Positions 1 through 6,906 of a stretch of DNA of 64,000 nucleotides are shown piece by piece. Made by a program: the position numbers and the translations under genes. The notes under the pieces were generated by a model. That model worked only from the letters and a program-made list of their open reading frames with translations, was not told the DNA's origin and did no database searches. Origin of the DNA: JABDIP01 sp965237625 (lineage in GTDB: Bacteria; Pseudomonadota; Alphaproteobacteria; DSM-16000; Inquilinaceae). Position 1 is the first letter of the stretch; every line of letters starts with the position of its first letter. The stretch lies in the NCBI GenBank assembly GCA_965237625.1, contig CBDEGD010000048.1, positions 186,001 through 250,000 of the forward strand, read 5' to 3'.

Positions 1-158
1 CTGTGCCGGTCGAAGAAATCGACCGTGCCGAAGTGGCGCAACTGGTCACCGATTTGGCCGAGGATGTAGCCGACGCCAAGACCGATGTCGAACGCCACAC
101 CGCCGAAGCGGCGCTGGCCGTGGCGAAGGCAAAACACGCGGCCGCGCAGTCGGGATAG
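1..158 (+). CDS. atpC: C-terminal end of probable F1 ATP synthase epsilon subunit (partial)
   Basis: An open frame enters at the left edge (codons in phase with base 3) and stops at TAG 156-158. It gives about 51 residues containing VPVEEIDRAEVAQ, EDVADAKTDVER and ALAVAKAKHAA. This acidic then Ala/Lys-rich two-helix pattern resembles the C-terminal helical hairpin of the F1 epsilon subunit, which regulates ATP hydrolysis by the F-type ATPase. Family knowledge adds support: in several Rhodospirillales atpC lies next to rppH and the deacetylase/S41/EnvC/gpmI cluster found further right here. The N-terminal beta domain is outside the window, so the identification rests on a short tail and on context. 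Confidence 0.6.
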   Translation, partial: VPVEEIDRAEVAQLVTDLAEDVADAKTDVERHTAEAALAVAKAKHAAAQSG

Positions 159-175
159 CGGTCTCCGGCGCAGGC

Positions 176-230
176 TAGTGTCCCGATTTTGAAATTCGCC
201 ATAGCGAATTACAGAACCAAAGGGACACTA
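176..230. repeat. Small nested hairpin element A
   Basis: TAGTGTCCC (176-184) is the exact reverse complement of GGGACACTA (222-230). Inside lies a second perfect stem, AATTCGC (193-199) with GCGAATT (204-210), closed by the loop CATA. The motif CAGAACC sits between the inner and outer right arms. The same architecture and motif recur in the next element, but with different stem sequences. It lies 17 bp after the probable atpC stop, so it could act as a terminator, a small mobile repeat or a structured RNA. There is no T-tract, which argues against a classical terminator. Confidence 0.7.
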
Positions 231-243
231 TCTATTTGATTCT

Positions 244-305
244 AGTGTGATTCAGCTTCCGATTCTCGGCACACGAAATGTGCCGAACTTCAGAACCATC
301 ACACT
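244..305. repeat. Small nested hairpin element B
   Basis: AGTGTGAT (244-251) pairs with ATCACACT (298-305). An inner stem TCGGCACA (266-273) pairs with TGTGCCGA (279-286) around a CGAAA loop. As in the preceding element, CAGAACC precedes the right outer arm (291-297) and a CGATTyT string lies in the left linker. The two elements are 13 bp apart and share an AGTGT outer edge, while the rest of both stems differs and stays self-complementary. Confidence 0.7.
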
Positions 306-467
306 GGAGAAATTTCGGATCAGAATACATTCCGCATGGATCGGGCAGAGCGCTTCTTGGAAGCCCGGTGCTGCCCTGTTTCCGTTTCGCGCGTTGCAAC
401 TGCCTGCCAGCCTGCCATATTAGCGGACAGAACTCCTTTGGTGCTCAACAGGTTGGGATGCCGGGCA

Positions 468-683
468 ATGGCGCTGCTCAGAACTCTCCTCTTGAAGGCC
501 GCCCGGCATCTGGCGAATGACCCGCGGGTCCGGGAAATGGCAGCGGACGCCTACGCCAAGGCAAAGCCGAAAGTCGCGGAGACCGCCCGCCAGATCCGCG
601 ATGCCGCGCGCGAAGCCTCGCCGCTGGACGACCCGACGGAGTTCGCCCGAAACGTGAAGAATCGCCTGACGCGCAAGGACTGA
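468..683 (+). CDS. Small conserved-looking protein, unknown function
   Basis: About 71 residues beginning MALLRTLLLKAARHLA and ending KNRLTRKD. The frame is open upstream to an ATG at 336, but the upstream part is Cys-rich and reads like translated intergenic DNA over the hairpin region. ATG 468 is therefore preferred, although its ribosome site is weak. The product is helical, rich in Ala, Lys, Arg and Asp, with repeated KAKPKVAETARQIRDAAREA-type heptads suggesting a short amphipathic coiled coil. Proteins of this size and composition are common as hypotheticals in alphaproteobacteria. I do not recognise a function. Confidence 0.55.
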   Translation: MALLRTLLLKAARHLANDPRVREMAADAYAKAKPKVAETARQIRDAAREASPLDDPTEFARNVKNRLTRKD

Positions 684-841
684 CGATCCGTCCGGCGCGG
701 ATGCGGCAACCGTCGAAGTCCAGTCTCCCGAAATCTGCCGCGTTGCCCTCATCCCGGGCGTGCCGAAGGACGCTCCTCGCAGAGACGGCGTTGGGGATTG
801 TGCGAGAGAACGCTGTCAGCGAATTTGCGCGAGCAAGACGA

Positions 842-1522
842 TCACGTGGCGCAGAGCCGCCACGGACCGGTGTCGAAGTGCAGGTGGTCGTGATGGGCGT
901 TGTCGTGGCTCGGGGTCAGGACGACATGGAACAGATCGCAGGCCTCCCGAGCGATGTTGCGCAGGAAACGGGACCGGCGGCCGATGCCGCTCCAATCCTC
1001 CTTGACCCTGATCATCCTGCCGTCGACCAGTTCGAAGGCGGAGACGTCGATGGCCCGGCCGAAAGCGTGCTCGGACAGCCGGTTGCCATTGCCGCCGACC
1101 TGGTTGCGGCAGGCATAGGCGCCGTAATGGTGGATGCGCTTCACCGGCTGGCCGAAATAACGGATCGCCAAAGGCTGCAGGATCTGGCGCTCGAAATCGT
1201 CGAAGCGGACCGCCAGCGGGCAGCCCAGCGTCGCCGGCTGGCTGAGCGCCGCGGTCATGGCCGACAGTGTGATCGGCGTTGCGATCTGGCATCCATTGTC
1301 ATTGCCGATGGCCGGCAGGGATTCGAAGGTGACGCCGCGCTCGGACAGGGTGGCAAGGCACTGCTCGGCCGGGAGGTCGAAGGAGCTTGCGCGTTTCGCC
1401 TGGGACTGGCCGCGATCATCGCATCCGGCCAGAACCGTTGCGGCGAGCGCCAATGCGAGCATCGAGCGACGGCGCGCTGTCAGTTTCGCGATGGAGCGCG
1501 CAGTAATTGTGTTGACGGCCAT
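842..1522 (-). CDS. Extensin-like family lipoprotein (paralogue 1)
   Basis: 226 residues. The N-terminus has basic residues, a hydrophobic stretch (LALALAATV) and a lipobox-like LAGC, so a periplasmic lipoprotein is likely. The body matches the extensin-like C-terminal family. Hallmarks are paired cysteines, CPLAVRFDDFERQILQP, HHYGAYACR, LSEHAFGRAIDVSAF and a terminal HHDHLHFD. The HxxxxxxxD and HxH arrangement is that of D-Ala-D-Ala-type metallopeptidases, so a peptidoglycan-peptidase role is plausible but unproven. ATG 1522 is used; an internal Met at 1462 would also leave an intact signal peptide. A second copy lies at 3004-3684. Confidence 0.87.
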   Translation of the reverse strand: MAVNTITARSIAKLTARRRSMLALALAATVLAGCDDRGQSQAKRASSFDLPAEQCLATLSERGVTFESLPAIGNDNGCQIATPITLSAMTAALSQPATLGCPLAVRFDDFERQILQPLAIRYFGQPVKRIHHYGAYACRNQVGGNGNRLSEHAFGRAIDVSAFELVDGRMIRVKEDWSGIGRRSRFLRNIAREACDLFHVVLTPSHDNAHHDHLHFDTGPWRLCAT

Positions 1523-1774
1523 CCCGAGAGTCCCGGCTAGGGTTTTGCGGGGTGGCGCCCGGCTTGCGGCTTGGACGGTGCGCCGATGAGGATGATGGAT
1601 GCTGAGCGTTTAGCTTCTGTTAACCCGCGCGTTTCGTGGGTTGTCAGCTTGCTTTTCACCCTGTGCCGGCAGGAAGGCCGAATTTGGCCGCGACTCTATC
1701 GGGTCGTCCAAATTGTGCCGTGAATGGCCGCTAACATTGAAGCCACAGCCCGGTAAATGGAGAGTATATAGAGC

Positions 1775-2959
1775 ATGTTTTGTCTACCGATCGTCCGGTC
1801 CGTCCTCACCGTTGCTCTTGGTCTTGCACTCGTTACTCATTCAAGGGGCGCCTCTGCGGTATACGCGCTGCCCGAAATCGAGTTGGTTCCGGTCGAGCGC
1901 ATCGTGGCCAACCTGGAACGGCAAGCGCGGCAATTGGACGACGCCCCCAAGGCGACGGATTACGCGCGAATACGCGCCCAAATAGCGCGCGTTTACGCGC
2001 TGGCTTATGCCCAAGGCGCGGCGCGGCTTCAGGTCGACGCGGAAAGTGGTGCTCTGTTCGAAGGCCCGGGCTGGGTCCCGGCGATTCCCCAGCCGGTCGA
2101 CAATGCGTCGGCGGACCGGGCGCCGGAATGGTACCTTAGCATGGCCGGATTGCACTATGCGGCGGTGACCATAATCGATCCCACCGATATGCGCAGCCGG
2201 CTCGGCCTTGCATGGGTCTTTGAGAAGCAAGGAAATACGGTCGCCGCGATCGATCTGTACCGCGAGGTCCTCGTGACCACCTGGCCCGAGGACAAGGACA
2301 TAGATTCGTTGGAGTACGGCGCACGTCCTCTCTCTCAAGAGGCGGCCCTGCGCCTGATCGATTTGCTCGACCCCCTAGAGGATGCGGCGGAGATATCAGA
2401 ACTGGAACGCCGCAGCGCGCAGCTGGACGATATCGGCCGCTGGATCACGCCGATCGTCATCCCGCTTGAGGACGAGATCGCTTTCGAGTCGTTGATCGAC
2501 CCGAGCGCCGCCGTGGCGTTCGATCTGGACGGCGCAGGCCGGGACAGCAGCTGGCGCTGGATCACGCCGCGTGCCGCATGGCTGGTGTGGGACCCAACCG
2601 GAGAGGGGCGGATCGAAAGCGGCCTGCAGCTATTCGGTTCGGTCACATTCTGGCTGTTCTGGGAGAATGGCTATGACGCCCTTGCCTCCCTGGACGATGA
2701 TGGGGACGGCCAGGTCGCTGGTCCGGAGCGGCAAGGGCTTGCGCTTTGGCGCGATGCCGACGGCGATGGCCGCAGTGACCCGGGCGAGGTCCGCCCGCTC
2801 GACGATTGGGGCGTGGTCGCATTGTCCACGGCCCGGTCGACCCACCCGCTGGGCTTCCCATACAATCCGGAAGGCGTGATCCTCGAAGATGGACGCCGCC
2901 GAGCCAGCTATGACTGGATCCTTCCAGCCGTGTCGACGGAAGTTTCCGCCCGGCCCTGA
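1775..2959 (+). CDS. Secreted protein with EF-hand-like calcium loops, unknown function
   Basis: 394 residues. An N-terminal signal sequence (hydrophobic VLTVALGLALVTHS, then Ala-rich cleavage region) indicates export. The central part (about 130-175) is helical with a TPR-like stretch (GLAWVFEKQGNTVAAIDLYREVL). Near the C-terminus two consecutive calcium-loop motifs occur, DDDGDGQVAGPE and DADGDGRSDPGE (residues about 307-340), of EF-hand or dockerin type. It is transcribed towards extensin paralogue 2 and away from paralogue 1. The two extensin-like proteins and this one may form a small envelope module. No specific family is recognised. Confidence 0.75.
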   Translation: MFCLPIVRSVLTVALGLALVTHSRGASAVYALPEIELVPVERIVANLERQARQLDDAPKATDYARIRAQIARVYALAYAQGAARLQVDAESGALFEGPGWVPAIPQPVDNASADRAPEWYLSMAGLHYAAVTIIDPTDMRSRLGLAWVFEKQGNTVAAIDLYREVLVTTWPEDKDIDSLEYGARPLSQEAALRLIDLLDPLEDAAEISELERRSAQLDDIGRWITPIVIPLEDEIAFESLIDPSAAVAFDLDGAGRDSSWRWITPRAAWLVWDPTGEGRIESGLQLFGSVTFWLFWENGYDALASLDDDGDGQVAGPERQGLALWRDADGDGRSDPGEVRPLDDWGVVALSTARSTHPLGFPYNPEGVILEDGRRRASYDWILPAVSTEVSARP

Positions 2960-2972
2960 CGCGGTTCCCACC

Positions 2973-2997
2973 AAACCGGTCCGACCCCGGACCGTTT
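2973..2997. terminator. Possible bidirectional terminator between convergent genes
   Basis: A stem AAAC + GGTCCG (2973-2976 and 2978-2983, one-base bulge) pairs with CGGACC + GTTT (2988-2997) around a 4-nt loop. It lies between the stop of the rightward EF-hand protein and the stop of the leftward extensin-like gene, where a shared terminator is expected. The A and T flanks are short. Confidence 0.45.
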
Positions 2998-3003
2998 ACG
3001 CAT

Positions 3004-3684
3004 TCAGGCGTCGCACAGCCGCCAGGGGCCGATGTCGAAATGCAGATGGTCGTGATGGGCGGCATCGTGATTCGGGCTGAGGACCACCTGAAAGATGCCG
3101 CAGGCGCCGCGCGACACGTCGCGCAGGAACTGCGACCGGTTGCCGCTGTTGCGCCAGTGATCCTTGATCTTGATCACCGTGCCATCGGCGAGTTCGAATC
3201 CCGACACGTCGATCGCCCGGCCCTTGGCGTGCTCCGACAGCCGGCCGGCATTGCCGGATCGAGCCCGGCAGGCATAGGCGCCGAAGTGGTGGATGCGGGC
3301 CACATGCTGCCCGAAATGCCGTTGCGCCATGGGCTGCAGGATCTGGCGCTCGAAATCGTTCAGCGCCACCGCCAGCGGGCAGCCGAGCGTTGCCGGCTGG
3401 TTGAGCGCCGCCGTCGAGGCGTTGAGTTCGATAGCCATGGCGATGCCGCAGCCGCCGCTGCTGCCGAAATCCTCCAGCCGCGAGTAGTCGACCTGCCGCT
3501 GCGAGAGCGCGCCGAAGCACTGGCCGCCGGCAAGCGACGCCGTGTTGGTGTAGGGCGACGGTGCCGATCCTCGACCGGACCCGCCGCAGCCGGCGATGAC
3601 CAGCGTCGCGGTCAGCGCCAGGGCTGGAACGATCCTGTTCAGGCAAAAGCGGCAGTCACGCTGGTCGACCGGGATCGGGTGCAT
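3004..3684 (-). CDS. Extensin-like family lipoprotein (paralogue 2)
   Basis: 226 residues from ATG 3684, chosen over an upstream Met at 3723 because AGGAGC lies just before it. The hydrophobic segment ALALTATLVIAGC is a clear lipobox. The body repeats the motifs of paralogue 1: CPLAVALNDFERQILQPMAQ, IHHFGAYACR, LSEHAKGRAIDVSGFEL and HHDHLHFDIGPWRLC. It is therefore a probable periplasmic peptidoglycan-active metallopeptidase-like lipoprotein. The two copies are clearly paralogous yet diverged, which suggests an old duplication. Confidence 0.87.
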   Translation of the reverse strand: MHPIPVDQRDCRFCLNRIVPALALTATLVIAGCGGSGRGSAPSPYTNTASLAGGQCFGALSQRQVDYSRLEDFGSSGGCGIAMAIELNASTAALNQPATLGCPLAVALNDFERQILQPMAQRHFGQHVARIHHFGAYACRARSGNAGRLSEHAKGRAIDVSGFELADGTVIKIKDHWRNSGNRSQFLRDVSRGACGIFQVVLSPNHDAAHHDHLHFDIGPWRLCDA

Positions 3685-3730
3685 CTTGCTCCTTTCGGGT
3701 CCGCGGCGGGGCCTCAACCTCAATCTAGTA

Positions 3731-3993
3731 ATACCAAGGGAACAAAATACTGACCGGTTTCATGGTGCCTATTGGCCCTTTCGGGCAGGCGCGGCGTGCG
3801 GCGCGATGCAGCGCATCGGGCAAGCGTCGCAACGCACCCGAGAGGGCCAATAGGCACCACCGCAGGCCGCTCTCCTAAGACCGCCCGCCGCGTTGCTGCC
3901 CGCTTGTGGTGCGCTGCACCACCGCGCGGACCGCGCCTAACGGGCGGACATAGGAGAGCGGTGAAACCGGTCAATATTTAGTTCCCTTGGTAT
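3731..3993. mobile_element. 263-bp three-arm palindromic element (E1)
   Basis: A 32-bp outer inverted repeat (3731-3762 with 3962-3993, 30 of 32 matches) encloses two arms. Arm A has a perfect 16-bp stem (3764-3779 with 3843-3858). Arm B has an 11-bp stem (3867-3877 with 3951-3961) and a second 7-bp stem (3881-3887 with 3941-3947). Arm A's tip holds GCGATGCAGCGCATCG followed by CAAGC. Arm B's tip holds GTGGTGC-GCT-GCACCAC followed by CGCGCG and CCTAAC. No ORF with credible coding features lies inside. The right end overlaps rppH and provides its last codons and stop. Mobility is inferred from the terminal repeats and a related copy at 17426-17704. Confidence 0.8.
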
Positions 3994-4448
3994 AAGGCGG
4001 CGAATTCCTCCAGCACGGCCTCATAGACCGGCTTCTTGAACGGGACGATCGTCTCCAGGATTTCCGTCGGTGTGGCCCATCGCCACGCATCGAACTCCGG
4101 TTCGTGGGCTGCCAGGTCGAACGCGTCGTCCTGCCCGGTGAAGCGGAACGCGAACCATTTCTGCGCCTGCCCCCGATAGCGGCCCTTCCACATTCTGGAT
4201 GCCAGATCCGGCGGCAGATCGTATTTCAGCCAATCGCTGCTTTCGGCCAGGAACACGGCATCATCTGTGCCGGTCTCCTCTTTCAGTTCCCTTAAGGCGG
4301 CGTCGCGCGGCGTCTCGCCGGCATCGATCCCGCCCTGCGGCATCTGCCAGGCATCCGCCATGCCGATCCGGCGCGCGAAGAAGATACGCCCGGTCCCGTC
4401 GGTCAGCAGGATGCCGACACAGGGCCGGTAGGGCTTGCGGGCTGCCAT
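3978..4448 (-). CDS. rppH: RNA pyrophosphohydrolase (Nudix)
   Basis: 156 residues. The Nudix box GGIDAGETPRDAALRELKEE then TG is complete (G-x5-E-x7-REUxEExGU), preceded by YRPCVGILLTDGTGRIFFARR and WQMPQGGID, which are characteristic of RppH. The enzyme removes pyrophosphate from 5'-triphosphorylated mRNA and starts RNase E-dependent decay. It is the last gene of a leftward cluster, with a 5-bp gap to the deacetylase upstream. The final residues (YQGN) and the TAA stop are encoded by the right terminal repeat of element E1, so the native 3' end has been replaced or trimmed by it. Confidence 0.95.
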   Translation of the reverse strand: MAARKPYRPCVGILLTDGTGRIFFARRIGMADAWQMPQGGIDAGETPRDAALRELKEETGTDDAVFLAESSDWLKYDLPPDLASRMWKGRYRGQAQKWFAFRFTGQDDAFDLAAHEPEFDAWRWATPTEILETIVPFKKPVYEAVLEEFAALYQGN

Positions 4449-4453
4449 CCGGC

Positions 4454-5581
4454 TCAGCCCGCGGTCTGACGGTTGGCCACCGCCGTGATCGGCGTCAGCA
4501 CGATGCCCTTGCGCTCCAGGGTCGGAAACCAGGCGGCCAGGCGCTCGAATGTCAGCGGATAGGGATGGGCGAGGCCGACGGCGAAGCCGTTCTCGCGAGC
4601 GAGGTCCTCCAACTCCTGAAGCCGCAGATCGATGGAGTCGCGGTCGGTGACCGCGTCGACGAAGCGATCATTGATCACCCTGGGAAGGCCAAGCCTGCCA
4701 GCCACCTCGTCGACCCGGCTGAATGCGGCCGATCCGTTGTCGATCAGCAGCAGGCCTCGGCTGCCCAGAGCGTCGAGGATCGGCGCCAGCGCCTCTTCCG
4801 ACTGGGTAAAGCGCGACCCCATCTCGATGACCACACCGACATAGCCGGCACCGCGGCTCAACACCCATTCCAGCCGCTGGCGGTTCACATTCGGCCCCAG
4901 CGAGGTCAGCAGCGTATGCGGCCCGGGATCGTCGCGCGGATAGGTCTCCGGCTCCATCGGCATCATCAGCAGCGTCTCATGGCCGCCAGACCGGGCCGAT
5001 GTCAGCCAAGCGTCCAAATCCGGCGCGTAGGGTGTGAAGGCGAGCGTCACCGGTCCCGGCAACCGGCTGATTGCCGTACTTGTCGCCGCGTTTGCGTGGC
5101 CCATCTCGGTGACGATGATGGCGATCCGAGGCCTTGTGTCGGCGCCGTCGAAGGGCCGTGCATAGGCTTGCCAGGGTTTCGTGCCGTCAGGGGCGATGCG
5201 CGGCAACAGCCCGTCCGCCGTCTCTTCCACCAGGCCTTCTATCGGCGCCGGACGCAACTCGATATCATCCGGCTCCGCCGCCGCAGCCGGCGAAGCGGGA
5301 ACAGGCGCCGGCGTGGTTGCCATGGCCGATTCCTGATCGGCCGGGGCCTGCCCATCGTGCTCGGTGTCGCCTGTGGCGTGGGGCAGGTCTATTTCTGCGC
5401 GCAGGGAGCGGCGGTCGGCCTCCGCCCTCAGGCCGGCCATGGTGGTGTCGGCCGACAGCGCCAGCCAAAGAATGGCCCCGATCGCCGCAAGCGCCACCAT
5501 CGCCAGCGCAGCCGTGGCCACGCCGATTCCCGGCGGCCTATTCTGGCCACCGGTTGGGGGAATTTCCTTAGCCTTCGCCAC
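4454..5581 (-). CDS. Divergent polysaccharide deacetylase family protein (YibQ-like)
   Basis: 375 residues. One N-terminal transmembrane segment (about 20-42) is followed by a long Pro/Ala-rich linker and a divergent polysaccharide deacetylase domain of the YibQ group: LPGPVTLAFTPYAPDLDAW, GHETLLMMPMEPETYPRDDP, MGSRFT, GLAHPYPLT. Positions that normally carry metal-binding residues are altered: the usual IDDxG is VTEMG, NHMGS is IEMGS and FLDS is LIDN. The fold is probably kept but canonical metal-dependent catalysis is doubtful. It lies between the S41 protease and rppH, a common alphaproteobacterial order, so an envelope or septal role is inferred. Confidence 0.88.
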   Translation of the reverse strand: MAKAKEIPPTGGQNRPPGIGVATAALAMVALAAIGAILWLALSADTTMAGLRAEADRRSLRAEIDLPHATGDTEHDGQAPADQESAMATTPAPVPASPAAAAEPDDIELRPAPIEGLVEETADGLLPRIAPDGTKPWQAYARPFDGADTRPRIAIIVTEMGHANAATSTAISRLPGPVTLAFTPYAPDLDAWLTSARSGGHETLLMMPMEPETYPRDDPGPHTLLTSLGPNVNRQRLEWVLSRGAGYVGVVIEMGSRFTQSEEALAPILDALGSRGLLLIDNGSAAFSRVDEVAGRLGLPRVINDRFVDAVTDRDSIDLRLQELEDLARENGFAVGLAHPYPLTFERLAAWFPTLERKGIVLTPITAVANRQTAG

Positions 5582-5628
5582 GTCTTGCCAAAGCCGTTTT
5601 GCAGCCGAATGCGGCCCCGGTCAGGCCG

Positions 5629-6906
5629 TCAGTTCACGACCCGCTGACCGAAAAGGGCGACGCCCCTCAATAGGTCGATCGCCCGGGCGAGTTGATAGTC
5701 GAACGGCTCCTCGTCCTCGGCGGCGGCCTCTTCATCGGCCGCCTCGTCACCCTCGACCTGAGTGTTTGTCAGGGCGCCGCGCAAATCGGCTTCGCGACGG
5801 CCGGCAACGTCCAACTCCTCCAGACGCGCCTGCTGTACTTCGATATCCGGCTCGATGCCAAGGGCCTGGATCGAGCGGCCGGACGGGGTGTAATAGCGCG
5901 CCGTGGTCAGGCGCATGGCGCCGCCCTGGCCGCCCAGCGGGATAATCGTCTGCACCGATCCCTTGCCGAAGCTCTCGGTGCCCAGCAACACGGCGCGGCT
6001 ATGGTCCTGCAGCGCACCGGCAACGATCTCCGATGCCGATGCCGAGCCGCCATTGATCAGCACCACCAAGGGCAGACCTTCGATCAGATCGTCGGGTTCC
6101 GCATTGTAGCGTTGCGCCAGATCCTCATGCCGCCCCCGGGTCGAAACGATCTCTCCCTGTTCCAGGAAGATGTCCGACACCGCCACCGCCTGGTCCAGCA
6201 AGCCGCCCGGATTATTGCGGAGGTCGAGGACGAAGCCGATCATATCTCCGCCCAACTCCTCGGCGATCCCTTCGATCGCCTGCTTGACGCCGGAATCCGT
6301 CTGTTCGGTGAAACTGGCGATGCGGATGTAACCGACATTGCCTTCGGTCTGCCAACGCACCGACTGGATACGAATCACGTCCCGGGTCACGGTGACGTCG
6401 AATGGCTCCTGATCGCCGCGCAGGATGGTGAGGATGATGTCCTCGCCGACCCGGCCGCGCATGCGGTCGACAGCCTGGCTCAAATCCAGGCCCAAGACCG
6501 CCTCGCCGTCGAGGTGGCTGATTAAGTCGCCGGCTTCGATCCCGGCGCGATAGGCCGGCGTCTCGTCCATCGGCGACACCACCCGGACCAGACCGTTCTC
6601 CATGGTCACTTCGATGCCGAGGCCGCCGAAGGCGCCACGGGTCTGCACCTGCATGTCCTGGAAGTTATCGGCGTTGAGGAAGCTTGAATGCGGGTCGAGG
6701 GAGGTCAGCATGCCGCTGATCGCGGCCTCGATGAGCTCTTTGTCCGTGACGGTCTCGACATATTCGGCGCGCACCCGCTCGAAGACTTCGCCGAACAGAT
6801 CAAGCTGCTGATATGTGTCGGCACGGTCGTCGGATTGAGCCAGACCTGCCGTGGGGGCGATCAGCAGGAAGGCAAAAACCATAGCGGCAACGCGCATATT
6901 CCTCAT
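5629..6906 (-). CDS. ctpA: S41 family carboxyl-terminal processing peptidase
   Basis: 425 residues. It has a signal peptide (AAMVFAFLLIAPTAGLAQ), a PDZ domain (GGLGIEVTMENGLVRVVSP onward) and the S41 catalytic core. The nucleophile region is INGGSASASEIVAGALQDH and the general-base lysine lies in ESFGKGSVQTIIPL. Such periplasmic C-terminal processing proteases trim envelope proteins and regulate peptidoglycan hydrolases. The stop-start junction with the upstream M23 gene overlaps by 4 bp, indicating translational coupling. Met4 (6897) has a better upstream GAGGA-type site than Met1 and may be the true start. The C-terminal tail is very acidic. Confidence 0.93.
   Translation of the reverse strand: MRNMRVAAMVFAFLLIAPTAGLAQSDDRADTYQQLDLFGEVFERVRAEYVETVTDKELIEAAISGMLTSLDPHSSFLNADNFQDMQVQTRGAFGGLGIEVTMENGLVRVVSPMDETPAYRAGIEAGDLISHLDGEAVLGLDLSQAVDRMRGRVGEDIILTILRGDQEPFDVTVTRDVIRIQSVRWQTEGNVGYIRIASFTEQTDSGVKQAIEGIAEELGGDMIGFVLDLRNNPGGLLDQAVAVSDIFLEQGEIVSTRGRHEDLAQRYNAEPDDLIEGLPLVVLINGGSASASEIVAGALQDHSRAVLLGTESFGKGSVQTIIPLGGQGGAMRLTTARYYTPSGRSIQALGIEPDIEVQQARLEELDVAGRREADLRGALTNTQVEGDEAADEEAAAEDEEPFDYQLARAIDLLRGVALFGQRVVN

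Noticed and set aside
4199..5647. 482-codon plus-strand frame over the deacetylase gene
   Set aside because: Arg/His-rich shadow; the minus strand encodes a recognisable family in a conserved gene order.
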